Positions 11,567-23,400 of a stretch of 64,000 nt of DNA are shown here, in pieces. The notes under the pieces are model-generated. The model worked only from the letters and a program-made list of their open reading frames with translations. It had not been told where the DNA came from and did not search any database. Position 1 is the first letter of the stretch, and each line of letters starts with the position of its first letter. The translations under genes were made by a program, and so were the position numbers. Origin of the DNA: Enoplolaimus lenunculus (lineage: Eukaryota; Nematoda; Enoplea; Enoplida; Thoracostomopsidae); assembly GCA_030248215.1 (NCBI GenBank), contig JASANG010000289.1, forward strand, positions 124,001 through 188,000, given 5' to 3'.

Positions 11567-13539
11567 TAGTGATGGGCATCGGATATTTTTTCATATCCGG
11601 CGATTCTTGTCTGATATTTAGCCGGATATCCGAAATGAAATTTTCTATTTCGGATATCCGACACTCGATTTTGTGTTTTTCGAGTTTCCGAACCTCAATT
11701 TTCGTTTCTTAAGCACTTGTTTTAACTTGTTGCTCTAAAGGAAGTACCCAGACCCTCAAGCAAATTGATATGAGCATAAAAGATACAATTCTAAAAATCA
11801 GTATTTATTATGCCAGTCCAGGCTGGAAATGGAGGTGAAAAAGGTCGGAGCCGGAGATCAACGATACTTGCCGGAGCCGGAGGTGAGGCGAAATTAGGTA
11901 GTATCGATGATGGTTAACTTGTTAATTTTAGCCAATATCTGCAATTGTTGTTAATTTGTTTGATTTTACGCTAATTTTGCTGCGAATTTTCGGAAATTAA
12001 TTCCTGAAAATTGTGACAAAAGTAAAGCGAAACGCGTTCAAACAGATAAATTTTGCAAAAATATGCAAAATTTTACTACCGAAATTGCCGAAACGTCCGG
12101 CAAAATTTTTACCGGAGCCGGATGCAGATCTCCGGTTGTACCCTATCCAGTACTGTAGTGACCCGAATAAGAAGGGGTACCCATTTTGAGTCCCAATCAA
12201 TAGGAGTCCGTATCTCTAATAAGAGTCCGTAAGCGCATAGAGTCCCTAAGCCCTAATTAGGGTCCATAAATGTCAATTATTCCGAATTGTAGCGCATAAA
12301 TGACTCCAGAACCAAATAAAGGTGAGTTGAAAACTTTGAAGAGTACTTAAGTTTTTAAAGTACGTTCCTAATAATAACCTTGCATTAATATGGCCAAAGC
12401 TTTTGATAAAAGGCAAATGAACATTCAATTCAAGGGTTAGTTACAATACCGGATATATGTGTAACGAAGTGTGGCGGAGGACGGGACAAAAATAAATAAT
12501 AGTCCGTAACCGAATAACAGGGGGCGGTACCCTTTGGAGAGGTCAAATAAATATCAGTCCCCCCTCTTATTCGGGTCACTCACTAGTCACTACAGTACCT
12601 CAATAGTTCTGGGTATTCCGTTTAGAAGATTGCTACAGACTTCTAAATAAATACTTGCGTTGACAACTTAAAATTGAGTTGATTTGGCTTATCCTTTGCC
12701 TTATTTAAACCACTGCGATAGAGATTCCGTAGAATATAACCCTTCCCTCGAACTGTATATACTTGAATCGTTTTAGTTCAGAGAACAAAGAACCAGACTG
12801 AAATACACTTACGCTAAGTCGTAGAAACATCAGCCGATGTTACTTATACTGGTGTCGCGCTTTCAGCAGCGGATCCAGAAATTTCTAAATAGGCTGGATG
12901 GTAAATATTTTGAAAGGCAATTTTTCTCCAAAGCGGGTAAATTATAAGGTAGGACCCTATTTTATAACGAAAGTATTATGATGAGAGGATAAATTGTAAG
13001 GTAATGAATGGCCGTATCATTTTATCACAAGTAATTTATGTTGGGAGTGGAAACAAATTGTAAGGTAAGGGTCCTTAGACATTTTTCTTATCCGGACCGG
13101 ATATCTGGTGTTCATCTGTAGTCTACATTATACTGTTCTAAGTAAACTTGCTATCGTTCTCGGATACACGAAGTGTTAACTCAGAAAAACTTTGTGTTAA
13201 ATATAACCGCTAAAACGCCCCAGAGGGAAATTAGCGTTGCATTGAATTACGAATAAAGTTAGACCTGTGTGAAACCCAGCCGTATATCGAATTCTACAGA
13301 AACTCAGGCCCAAAGATTTTGAATCATCATGGAACAATTATATGCAAGAATGTGGTTTAATATTCTGACTGAGGTTTGGATACAGAATTTTTTCGTCAGT
13401 TCCAGCTACTGTGGTGGTGAAACAATGCAAATTATTCCAAATAAATTTTAGACAAGCATTTCGGATATCCGGATACACGTTACATTTCGGATACATATCA
13501 GGATATTTTTCATATCCGGATATCCGGTGCCCATCTATA
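11567..13539. mobile_element. 1.97-kb hAT-like element, TAGTGATGGGCA ends, no intact transposase seen
   Basis: The left end TAGTGATGGGCATCGGATA and the right end TATCCGGTGCCCATCTATA are inverted, followed inward by repeated GGATATCCG motifs. The flanks TTAGGTAT (11559-11566) and TTAGGAAT (13540-13547) are a 7/8 match, giving an 8-bp target duplication made from the host MITE's own repeat. Inside are a TA-flanked MITE (12153-12595) and, before it, a probable older CAGGGTRCAACCGG-type MITE (about 11818-12148, rich in GGAGCCGGA). A shorter relative lies at 14691. No transposase frame was recognised. Confidence 0.75.
12153..12595. mobile_element. TA-flanked MITE, CTGTAGTGACCCGAATAAG ends (copy 1)
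   Basis: The ends CTGTAGTGACCCGAATAAG and CTTATTCGGGTCACT...AGTGACTACAG style inverted sequence are flanked by TA on both sides (12151-12152 and 12596-12597). The right end carries a short CACTAGT duplication. Related copies lie at 16034, 21024 and 28309. A TA target with matching inverted ends suggests the Tc1/mariner group. There is no coding capacity. Confidence 0.75.
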
Positions 13540-14469
13540 TTAGGAATAAATTCATTTTTACGCTTAGGCTTAGGTATAGGCATATGAATATGCTTATCAC
13601 ACTGTTCCGCCCCTGTTGTTTACATTGGCCGAAACATTTAATATGCTTTGATTGTTTATGAAGTAAAATACCAGCGTATTATGACATGGAGTGTGTTAAA
13701 CGATTGGTTTGGTGCAGCCTAAAAATGTTCCGCAGGGTACAATTCGTATGAAGATTGACCCTCGCCTCCGCCACATTTTTTCCCGGAGGTTCCGTCAATG
13801 TCGGCAGCAAAATTTTCATTAGTTTTACAAAAGTTGTATCGTTCAGCGACTTTGGTTTGGTCTTTTTTCTAGAGCTCAATAAAGTATAAACGGTAGTGTT
13901 TTACTGAAATCTTTGTCATGTAAAATAAGAGTACGGGACATACTTTTTAACTTATGATAAAAACAGCCGGACTGTTATATGCATAGAAATCTCAGAACTG
14001 AATGTATCATTGAAATAGTTGAGATTTAAGATTGATGTATATCTTCTCCATCTTGTGCCGGATATAGGTTTGGCTGATGATAGGCCTTGTAAACCTGGAA
14101 CCAGTTAACATATTGGAAATGGAACACAATTATCGCCACTATGGCACGTCCTGTGCATACTAGGGCACGTACTACGTACAGTTGAGAATATCGTCAAACG
14201 GAGTGACGCGGAATTTGGAATAGCGGGGCCTGGTGCCTATGAAACTACAGTACACTGGTTCTTAAGAATAAAACTGTCGAGTCGTAATTTTTTTGCTTGG
14301 GCTTTTACGCGGGATTCACGTTATAATGAGTCATCCACGTTATACGGTCTACGCTACTGTAAAAAAATGTCCGCACACATGGCTTCAAACTGTTGTATAA
14401 CCAACGCACGCGCAGTATTGTAAGTTTGGCCAATGTTACTCTTAGGTTCGTAACAGTAGATTTAGCGTA

Positions 14470-14598
14470 CACGGCAAAAACTGGTGAGTCAACTTGACTC
14501 TCTCCGAAATAGGCATTTCCGGACTACACAAGTGAGTCAAAATTCGACTCCGCCAGAGTCAAATTTGACTCACTGCGCGACTCAGTTAGTCGAATTTC
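14470..14598. mobile_element. Foldback MITE with TGAGTCA repeats, left half
   Basis: It starts after TA with CACGGCAAAAACTGGTGAGT, then GACTCTCTCCGAAATAGGC, and carries three TGAGTCA/TGACTCA motifs. It corresponds to one arm of the full copies at 26145 and 28839; the other arm is missing. Confidence 0.65.
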
Positions 14599-14690
14599 AA
14601 ATAACGGCAATTTGTTGCATTATCCTTGGTCAGGTAAAGGATGTTTTTCATATAAAAAGGCATGTATTAAAATCTTTTAACCATGTTAGG

Positions 14691-15190
14691 TAGTAATGGG
14701 CATCTATTATTTTTTCATATCCCGATATCCGGGAATTTTTACCGGATATTTCTCCGGATATCCGTGAATTAGATTTTCACTTCGGATAACCGAAACATTT
14801 GGTTTAGAAGATTGCTACTAATAAACACTTGCGTGGACCACCTGAATGAGCTTTGCCGGCGGAAGCGCCCCCCCAAAACCCGAATTGAGAGGGCTGAGCT
14901 TTTAGGGTCTCCATTTTGGCAACATAAAAATATTTTTCGCTGTTCACGAAGTTTAGAGTTTTAAAACATTTTATTGGGGGGGCTTGGACCTGTTTGGGAG
15001 GAGGCGACTATCTTAACGCCGGTCCTGTGAATAAGTTGATTTGGTTTGTCTCCGTCTGATTTAAACCACTGCATCACAGATTCTAGTGTATAATAGCGAA
15101 GATGAAATCGTTTCGAGTATAGGCGTAAACAATTAGTTCGACTGTGTGAAACAAGATTTCTTGAACTCATACTGCTGTTTTGGCTTTCAA
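14691..15190. mobile_element. Second, shorter copy of the TAGTGATGGGCA hAT-like family
   Basis: It begins TAGTAATGGGCATC with CCGGATATTTCTCCGGATAT just inside. It then shares TTTAGAAGATTGCTACT and GATTTAAACCACTGC with 12620-12715 of the larger copy. A roughly 170-bp GC-richer insert with CCCCCCC and GGGGGGG blocks (about 14850-15025) is absent from the other copy. The right end is not defined. Confidence 0.55.
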
Positions 15191-15488
15191 AGATCTGATA
15201 ATGCATGTTTATGAAACTATGGAGGAGGTAAAGACCTGACAATCAGCAAACGCAAATAATGGTGCCACATACGTATCACAATGCTATTCACAATTTTGGC
15301 TTTATTGTTGCGCAGTAATCTTTCAAATGATTAGCAGCCTTTTACTTCCACTGAAGCTGTTTTTTGAAAAATTTGGCTGCTCCACTCGTAAAAAGAAGCT
15401 GAACCCTTGAAGCTGTATTCACTTTTATAGCGACTGAAGGATTCTTTATCTGCAAAAGTACACCGTAATTTTTGTAATTTTTGTGTAT

Positions 15489-15826
15489 CAGGGTGCAATC
15501 GAAATTAAAACGAGTTCTGATTCCGATTCCGTTTGCACAATCAATCGGCATCGGCACTTTGCCATTTTAATTTAATCATACGTCGGTTGTATAAAAATTG
15601 TCTTGATCTCAGCATTTAAACAAACAGAACTACCGTTTTATTTTGAAAATAACAATTGTTTGTAGTTTTGTTTATAGAAGCAAAAACAATTCCAATATGT
15701 TGATGCCACGTTTTTGAATAATGTTGTCAGCTATTACTTACCCTAAATTAATATATTTGTTAATACAAATTATACGTATTGTCACAAAATTTCTAGTTTT
15801 ACTTCCGATTCCGGTATAATCCAGTT
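15489..15826. mobile_element. CAGGGTGCAATCGG MITE, copy in inverse orientation, one end lost
   Basis: It begins CAGGGTGCAATCGAAATT and continues GATTCCGATTCCGTTTGCAC, AATCAATCGG and so on. It closes with CCGATTCCGGTATAATCCAG. This is the reverse complement order of the element at 18990-19420, minus its last dozen or so bases. Confidence 0.65.
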
Positions 15827-16033
15827 AATTGATTAAGAAACTATATATTTACAGTATTTGTGTGCTCCCCAAGCAAAAATCCTGGCTACGCCGATGTTTT
15901 GAAGGACATTGATAACCAATGTAATCATTTGTTTCGGGTTCTGGCAGAAAATCGATTGAACAAGCAAAGTTTGACGTAAAATTAGGCAAGTGGACACTTT
16001 TGTGTACAGTTCAAGTCTTGTTTATTATATATA

Positions 16034-16345
16034 CTGTAGTGACCCGAATAAGAGGGGGTTAATAAGCGGGGGGTCCCCATTTTGAGTCCCAATCAATAGG
16101 AGTCTGTATCCCTAATAAGTGTCCGTAACCGGATAGAGTCCCGAAACACTAATTAGAGTCCATAAATGTCAATTATATCTAGTTGTAGCGCATAAATGAC
16201 TCCAGGACCAAGTAAAATTGAGTTCGAAACTTTAAAGCGTACTCGGTTTCAATGTAACATTCCAAAGTATAACCTTGCATTATCGCTGAAACTTTTGATG
16301 CAAGGCAAAAAACGTTTATTTCAACGGATAGTTACAATACCGGTG
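16034..16345. mobile_element. TA-flanked CTGTAGTGACCC MITE, copy 2, 3' truncated
   Basis: It starts after TA with CTGTAGTGACCCGAATAAG. It follows copy 1 through TTTTGAGTCCCAATCAATAG, GCATAAATGACTCCAG and AGTTACAATACCGG, then the similarity stops. No right end was found. Confidence 0.65.
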
Positions 16346-16924
16346 TATTTAATTAACTTTTGCTTTTATATAATTCTATATTCTAATGATGCATTTATTG
16401 CTGTTTAGTGTTTTTGTATTTTGATTCATATTACGTCCCGGTACTTCCGCCTCGTTTTTTTCAGTGTACTAAGGTCTGTTTAGGCTGCACTTTTCGCTGT
16501 TGTCGTTGTTGTTACTGCAAGTTGCGTGGTTTGCAATCTAAAAAAGGAACCACTTAAAACTAGATACACTGATTAATGGCTACTGAACGCCTTTTGACTA
16601 CACTGTCTCGATCCCGTTTGCTTTTAAAAATGTTTGTTCATGAGCACACGGTGTTATAAGCGTTCGCTCTTTGAGACATTGCTCGGAACCTGTTCTGTAT
16701 ATAAAATCCGTTAAAAATAGCCGTTTTTGAACCAAAATTCATTTCTGCAACAAGGCACGGTCAATCCTAATTATAGATTGTCAACAGCTGATGGCCAGGA
16801 AGGCTCTTCATTACACGAAAGTTTTCGCCCATCACTATGAAAAATTGTGACCTTTAAAATTTTTATACGTCCCAGCTGACAATATTTTGATGCTGTTAAA
16901 TGGTTGGTTTGGCCACAGGTCTGG

Positions 16925-19900
16925 CTAATATTGATTCGCAACTTCACCAAAAACTAACTTTAAACTTTCGTGATATTCTCTGGCTTTGTTTTGTGCCATT
17001 TCAGCAATCTCTTCTACCGATTGTTGTTGTCCATTGCTAAAATATGGGGCTGTTGTACAGTTTCCACCCGCATTTGAGGTTTGAGCTAATAAACTTAGGC
17101 ATAGTCTGAGACTTGAAACCATATATATGCCATAATATCAAATTTGTGTAGCATCTACATATATTATTAGCTGGCACTTGATTTTCTAGCAAGCAAACTG
17201 CGGCAGCTACAAATGTAAAACTAGGATCGCACGTACCACCATTCGAATGCAAAAATGTGTATAATTCTAAGATTTTTTTATTAGTTGGGTCGAAACTTAC
17301 AGGACCTACTACCAACTGCTGTGATAGATGCTGCATCCATTTGAAAATATAGGCACTACGTCTAAGCCTGAGTGTGAGGCTACTTATAGGTAGAAAGTGT
17401 ACTAGAGCCAAATTTGGTGTACTTACTTTACTCCACGATCAGACGTACATTCCACACAATGCAAATGTTTTTTGACGTTTTTTATATTTTTTGGTCTGTG
17501 ATAACATCAAATATTTAAATTTTCGCTTTTTAATTGAATTTATAGTCTGCAATAATTGGACTCAATTTAAAAACTGTAGTCTGAATTTGTGGCAGCTCGA
17601 AGCCTGCCGGCCGTTAATGGTTTAGGCTTAATTTGGGGGTTGTTGGTAGTAAGTTGGTCAACAGGCTAAATTTGAACGAATTTGATCAGAGTGCTGCACT
17701 GTTTGAATTGGCACAAGTGAAATGACTCGTCAATGGTTTCATCGCCATTTTGTAGCCATCTTGTGACGTTAGCATTGTTTTAGAAAAACATGCACATGAT
17801 AGAAGAAGCTAAGCAGCTTCTTCTAATAATGATTCCGGCGGCGGTTTTGCACTGGGGCAAACTTGAGCGTAAGCCTAAGCAAACAATATAGTGTAAAATC
17901 GAAGCCTACTGTTTTGCAGTCTCCGCAAAAATCGAAACTTACCTAAAAGCAGCATCGGCCCTACTTGATAACAGCTGAATGCCGCCAATGCTTTACGATT
18001 TATCTTTTATTAAACAGAAAATTCATCGAGTTTATAGACATCAAGAAGTCTGTTTTAATATGAACTTACAGTGATGCATAAATAACTGGGCCATCTTTGA
18101 CGAATCCAATGTTTGCGACATATACAGGACTTTGTTGAGCCTTAATTTCACCGTTTGATCTGAAATACGTCATTTTAAAAATTATGAAATTTGGTTCATC
18201 GTATTGCAAACTAAAATAACGCAATAAACGATAAATACAATTATAGCAAAGAGTGAAGCGAAGGCGGGGCCTTCCTATATTCATAGTATCTTGGGCCCAT
18301 GTAAACATCAGAGGCGGAACGTTTTTTTGTGGGACTAGAAAAGAGTTAGCTTAAGCTTTAGGCAATTTTTTGCTTGGCTTAGGCTTTGGTTTACGCTTAG
18401 GCTTAGGAATATGCTCATTCTTATGCTTATTCTTAGGCTTAGGCTTAGGTTAAGGCGTAGGAATATGCTTATAATACTATTCCGCCCCTGTTATTTACAT
18501 TGGCAGTATCTGGGCTAGACTGACTTGGAGGGGGGAACGTAGCCAGAACTTTATTTTCGAGAGAATGTAACACGAGCGTACGAATAGAACGGAATTATTT
18601 GTTTGGTTGGATTCTATCCAGCAGATTATTTTAAAATACTGTGTAAAAAGTTCTTTCTGCTCGAATCTCTATAACTTTGAACAGGGATATGCATACTCCT
18701 CTATCTTCATAAGTTAATTAAAAATCTGTTAAATCTTACAATCGTTTTTGAGCAGAAACCGCATGGACTTCATTGGCAGTATAATCCTGTATGGTCCCAA
18801 CCGTTAAATTTCCTGCGTTCATTCTGAAACAGACATATGATCGACAGAATCTGATTAGTTAAAAATGATGTCATTCAGTAAAGACAAACTTACATTCAAA
18901 CATGGTACGCAAATGAAACAGGGTTATTTAGAGCGAAAACTATAGGCCTTGCAAAATCCCTCAAATCTTGTTGACATATACCAACCAAGCAGGGTGCAAA
19001 GTGGAACTGGATTATACCGGAATCGGAATCGGAACAGCAAATTTATACAGGTATTGGAATCGGAATCGAAATCGGAACTACAAAATTTGCGACTATACGG
19101 AAGATTTTTATTAACAAATATAATATTGATTTATGGTGTCTGTTGGTTGGAAACAATACTCAAAAACGTCGCATGAACAAATTGGCAATCATTTTTTGGT
19201 TCTGTAAAGCTAAGCTACAATCAATAGTTGATAAGTTAACTTATCCAAAACAATTTAATACATAAATGATGCAAAAAATTTTATACAACATATCACAGCA
19301 AGTAGGCCTAAAATTAAAATGTACAAATTCCGATTGATTGTGCAATCGGAATCGGAATCGGAATCGGAACTCGTGCTGAATCGGAATTCTAATCGGAATC
19401 CGAATTCCGATTGCACCCTGCAACCACGGGCTTTGTATGGTGTACCGATGTACTATTCTAAATTTAAATTAAATCTTATTTATTTTTGCTGAAATTATTA
19501 AGCGCTCTCGTACAATTCTATACTTTCTAAAGACTGTTATTGTTGTATTGAAGAAATGGGCCGAATTTGGGCCAATTCCGAACGGGTCGGTTTAAACATT
19601 CGTTCAACTCGAATGAGGCAAACGCGTCAGCGCTATAGATGCTCCTAAGCGGACTGCGATCTCTACATCAAATAAAGCTGCTTCCATCTAACTAAACTGA
19701 CCGGTGGCAAATATATACAGCATTTTTCATTAAACATTAAATAGTTGAACATGAAAGTGTTTTTAATGCAGTAGAATGAGATTGAAAAAGAGGTCACACA
19801 CAAGCGCCACCCCCCAACGTGGCCCAGCCGGGTAAATTTTTCTGAATGTGGTGGTAAACGCACATTATTTTGTGAATGACGGTTCCCATTCCTCCAATTT

Positions 19901-22900
19901 CTATTCCAACAGCGTGCACTGAAATCGAACCCGTGTACCTGAAATGAAAATTAAAGAGCTATTCACACATGTAAGTTTTTGCAGCAAAAACTGGCACGTG
20001 CAACTTGCATATGGAAGTTTGGTCACAAAACAGTTTGAAGTTTTTTGAAGATCTTGCAGCTGCAGGTTATATTCACTGGAATGCATTTTTTTAAAGTGAA
20101 CTAGCATGTGTGAACGCAGTTGCAAGTCGCTTTATTTTATTGCACCTGCGTTTTGATTGGCTTACTCCTAACTGTTGCTGAACGCTTCTTGAATTAATTC
20201 AGACTTTTTAATTTATTTAAGAAGCTTGAATTAACTGAAACATCAAACTTGTTACATATTTCGTAATCTACACTGACAGCAACCGGACTTGATTTACATT
20301 TTAAGTACTGAATTGAAAGTGCACCGGCATGAAGTGGTTTCAAGTCAAGAAACTTCGAGTAAAGCCTTCGTTAATAAGCGTGAAGTTTTTTGCAGCTGAA
20401 ACATGCAACTGCAAGTTTTTCAAAAATTTAGTCGAAGAACTTGTAGCTGCAATTTATTCATGATGAATATTCGCCAGGAATTAATTCATAGACATGGACA
20501 GCGTGGAAGTCGAATTAATTCATCGTCATTGTCTGAACTGATAATTTATGGCTTATGCTTGATATTTATTGCAGTCGTTTCCAAATTATTCATATAAATT
20601 CGTGTCAAAATTTAGAATGAAAATGATCTTTGATTGTGAATACATGAAGCTGCAAGCAACTCTTGCAAGTAGCAACTGCGAATTGTCGTCGCAAAACCTT
20701 GCACGTATGAATGGGGCTTAACACAAACATAGACGCGCGAGAATCGCTATAAATTTCATGGAAAGTTCATAGACCGAGGGTTGGGCCTTACAGGGCTCTG
20801 TTCCCCCCTGCCCTGCAAATGCTCTGCCTGGTTCAATGTAAACAGATAAACACCAATCCTGAGCTCGCGCTCATATTTGTATTTTACTGAAAATAAGAAA
20901 TTCCTAATTTCGCATAGTAGCAGAGTAGGTCCAGTGTATAAAATGTGACAAATTTGGAACCGCACCACTAACTAATTTTAAAGTATACAGACCTATTATA
21001 AGCTAACAGAGTGGTACGTGCTGCTGTAGTGGCCCGAATGAGAGAGACTACGCTATGAAAAATAAATTGGGATTGCAAGTGAGGCAAAATAAGTATCAGC
21101 CCTCCTGATATTCGGGTCAATACAGTGCGCAGAATTTAAGCTTAAACTAAAGCCTAAAGCCTAAGCATACATACCTACGTGCAACAGGCAAGGATTTAAA
21201 ATTGAATAGCAATCATTTTGTTTATTGTAAGCAACGTGACTTACGTGTAATTGTAATCGTTCCCGTACGCGTGTTTGTGCGCTGCTTCAACAAGTTCATT
21301 TATTGTTCGATGTGGGTTCGACCTGAAATTAATTGACAATCGACAAAATAGCTTTTTGCACACTTCCGCCCTTGTTTAGGCTTAGGCTCAGGTTAAGGAA
21401 AACTTATGTAATTTATCGCTTTGCTGTTAACCAAGGACTGAGCCTTAGCCTTAAATGTGGAATAGAGGTGTACAAAAGCCGAACTGTTCAGTTTTGCCCT
21501 CGAACCGTAACTTATGTGTTTCCAGAGCAAAGAAACGCTGATGACTTTAAGGGTAAAAATATTCTATCATTTTGAGATGAATTCTTTTTCGAAAAAGTAC
21601 TTTTTTGTTTTAAAGTCTAATCCGAAAGGTGTTGGTAACCGGGATTTCCTTTATTGACTCACTGAGCGACTCGGGTCAGACAAATTTGACTCTGGCGGAG
21701 TCGAATTTGGCTCAATTTATTTATGTAGTCCGGAAAAACCTATTTGGGAAAGTCAATTTGACTCATCATTTTATTGCAGTGTACGCTTGTATTTCAATAA
21801 TAAAAAAGTAGCCACTGAGAGGTAACTTAACTACTTAAGTTATGTTTAAAACTGAACAATCGCTGTACCGTACCCCGTAAAGGGGACCGAGCAAACCAAA
21901 AACCCGTGATATGCCCTGGATATATTCTTTTCTGCACAGAATGTGGTACTCTCTGTTACAAAGTCGCTTGTCTAACGGTTTATAATCGATTGGTTGACTG
22001 TAAACTTACAGAGATGTTTTAACAACTGTTTCTGTTTCAGACACTTTTGACAACACTGCCGTGTTATTCTCAAGTTCTGATTGATTGCTGTAAAATAAAC
22101 GGTAAATGCGGAGTAAAAATAACGGAAACGGAAGCAGAAAGCGGACGTTCAAAGAATTAAAGCTGACATTTCAAAAAGGTTTCTTTTGGTGTCGATGTGT
22201 TGCTAGTAAAACCAATTTATTCACCGTACTCTCTTTAATATTTTTATCACAAAAAATACGAAAGGTTTTAACTTTTGTTGAAATTTTGTTCACAGTAACA
22301 ATTACGAGAGGCTAGAAAAATATTAGATTACTCACATGCGGATGACGAATTATATTCCAAAGAAAAATGCCGGAAATTTTATAAGTTATATATATAACGG
22401 AAATGGACAGCGAGTTTTACCCGAAACAGATATGCGTTTTACACAATGAACACATTTCTGTAAGGTAAAGAAAACTCAAAGTAAATAGGTTGGTATTTCT
22501 GAGGAGGCATGTGACAATTAGCATATTTTATGAAAAATATAAACACACGCCGCCCCCATACAAACCTATTGTTAGCCCAACATGTCGCGTGCCAAAAAAA
22601 TTTAGAACGCCAGGTATATATGGAATTCAAATTTCATCTAAATATTTTATTGGAATCGTTTCATTCTGGCCTCATTCGAGATACGAACCAGCACAACGAT
22701 TCCTAACGACAAATTCGAACCTGAAATACACTGTGGTGCCAGCGACTGTAGGCGTTGTTTCATTTGCAGTCACTGAACTTAATTCGTTTGTTGTTGCTTG
22801 ACCGAAAGTGTTTCTGAAAACCACAATTTGTATCAAATAGAAACAACTAATCAAAGATGGTTCGACTCGTAGCAAAATATTTTTAGGCCTTTTCCTATGC

Positions 22901-23400
22901 TTATTAATGCAAAGTTACTACTGGATTCAAAGTCATCCATAAATCAACGCGTCTTCGGACTGGGGTGGACTGGGCGGCCGCGGGCTCTAATCCGAATTCT
23001 TTGTGCGAAATAGAAGCACACTTCTTTATTGAATATATAATCATTCACGAATTGCCAATTTCTCTTTCAAATTCAAAATTTTAGTTCTTTTCTACAGTGT
23101 CTGACCCTCAAACGTTCACCAGCATTGCATTTTTGTGGCGGGGGTATAACCTATTTAGGTTTATTCTGTAGCGAAGAAACATAGCGAGAGAAAAAATGTT
23201 TTAACAGCATAGTCCAAAGCTTGTAAAAGTGACTTGATATTGTTCGTTCGAAATTTATAGCTGGTAAGGCTTCAGAATCGTTAGTAATATCTGCTTATTT
23301 TGGTATAGCTAAGAAAGGCGTAAACACGTTAAAGCACTTACCGTATACTGATTGTCGAAAATATACAAACAAAAGCGAGTAAAAGTTTTGAGTTATTCAT
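16925..23400 (-). CDS. Unrecognised spliced gene, probable secreted glycoprotein, 304 aa, 9 exons
   Basis: Exons in transcript order: 23400-23342, 22813-22721, 22087-22010, 21322-21245, 19938-19864, 18823-18740, 18159-18070, 17355-17159, 17085-16925. They sum to 915 nt and read through in frame. Introns 1-7 all fall in the same phase (two bases before the junction, one after), which chance would hardly give. The N-terminus MNNSKLLLAFVCIFSTISI looks like a signal peptide. A Thr/Ser-rich stretch follows (ATTNELSSVTANETTPTVAG), then SNPHRTINELVEAAHKHAYG, GSISVHAVGIEIGGMGTV, SPVYVANIGFVKDGPVIYAS, FKWMQHLSQQLVVGPVSFDP and the C-terminal HESLKLVFGEVANQY. Sequons seen include NET, NQS, NNT, NYT, NLT, NIS and NCT. 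I know no family match. Weakest points: the GTGCGT donor at 19863 and the last intron. The first exon could instead begin at 23429 as an internal exon, joining the upstream exons at 24486-25377. Confidence 0.55.
18293..18504. mobile_element. GGCCCATGTAAA MITE with TTAGGC-like core, best copy
   Basis: It begins GGGCCCATGTAAACATCAG and AGGCGGAACG, has a core of imperfect TTAGGC hexamers, and ends ATTCCGCCCCTGTTATTTAC then ATTGGC. The flanks AGTATCTT (18285-18292) and AGTATCTG (18505-18512) match 7 of 8. It lies in an intron of the unknown minus-strand gene. Confidence 0.75.
18990..19420. mobile_element. 431-bp hAT-like MITE, CAGGGTGCAA ends
   Basis: The ends CAGGGTGCAA and TTGCACCCTG are inverted. 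Repeats of GGAATC (ATCGGAATCGGAATCGG) line both subterminal zones. The flanks CAACCAAG (18982-18989) and CAACCACG (19421-19428) match 7 of 8. An open frame over the left part (18949-19176) is only repeat translation. Confidence 0.75.
19955..20717. mobile_element. TTAA-flanked hairpin element, CTGCAAGTTG repeats, longest copy
   Basis: TTAA precedes (19951-19954) and follows (20718-20721). The left end AGAGCTATTCACACATGTAA, then TTTTTGCAGC, mirrors the right end TTGCACGTATGAATGGGGC. Many GCAGCTGCAAGTT-type words occur in both directions. TTAA targets point to the piggyBac or Kolobok groups. It begins 17 bases upstream of the acceptor-side exon edge at 19938, so it sits hard against a splice acceptor. 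Confidence 0.65.
21024..21125. mobile_element. Short deletion derivative of the CTGTAGTGACCC MITE
   Basis: It begins CTGTAGTGGCCCGAATGAG and ends GATATTCGGGTCAATACAG. The 102-bp interior keeps AAATAAGTATCAGCCCTCC, near the right end of the long copies. Confidence 0.6.
21652..21781. mobile_element. Foldback MITE with TGAGTCA-type repeats, right half
   Basis: It contains TTTGACTCTGGCGGAGTCGA and ends TTGACTCATCATTTTATTGC then AGTG before TA. It matches the right arm of the copy at 26145. Confidence 0.6.

Larger units (their letters stand above)
11470..13630. mobile_element. GGCCCATGTAAA MITE (TTAGGC-like core) split by a later insertion
   Basis: The left part 11470-11566 starts GGCCCATGTAAAGATAAGGG and runs through GGCTTAGGCTTAGGTAT. 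The right part 13540-13630 resumes in the same repeat and ends GTTCCGCCCCTGTTG then TTTACATTGGCC. A perfect 8-bp duplication GAAACATT flanks the whole (11462-11469 and 13631-13638). The 2-kb hAT element at 11567-13539 lies between the halves, so this MITE was present first. Confidence 0.8.

Noticed and set aside
17037-17411. 124-aa single-exon minus-strand gene
   Set aside because: Its first part is better explained as exon 8 of the nine-exon gene; its tail runs past the likely donor at 17158.
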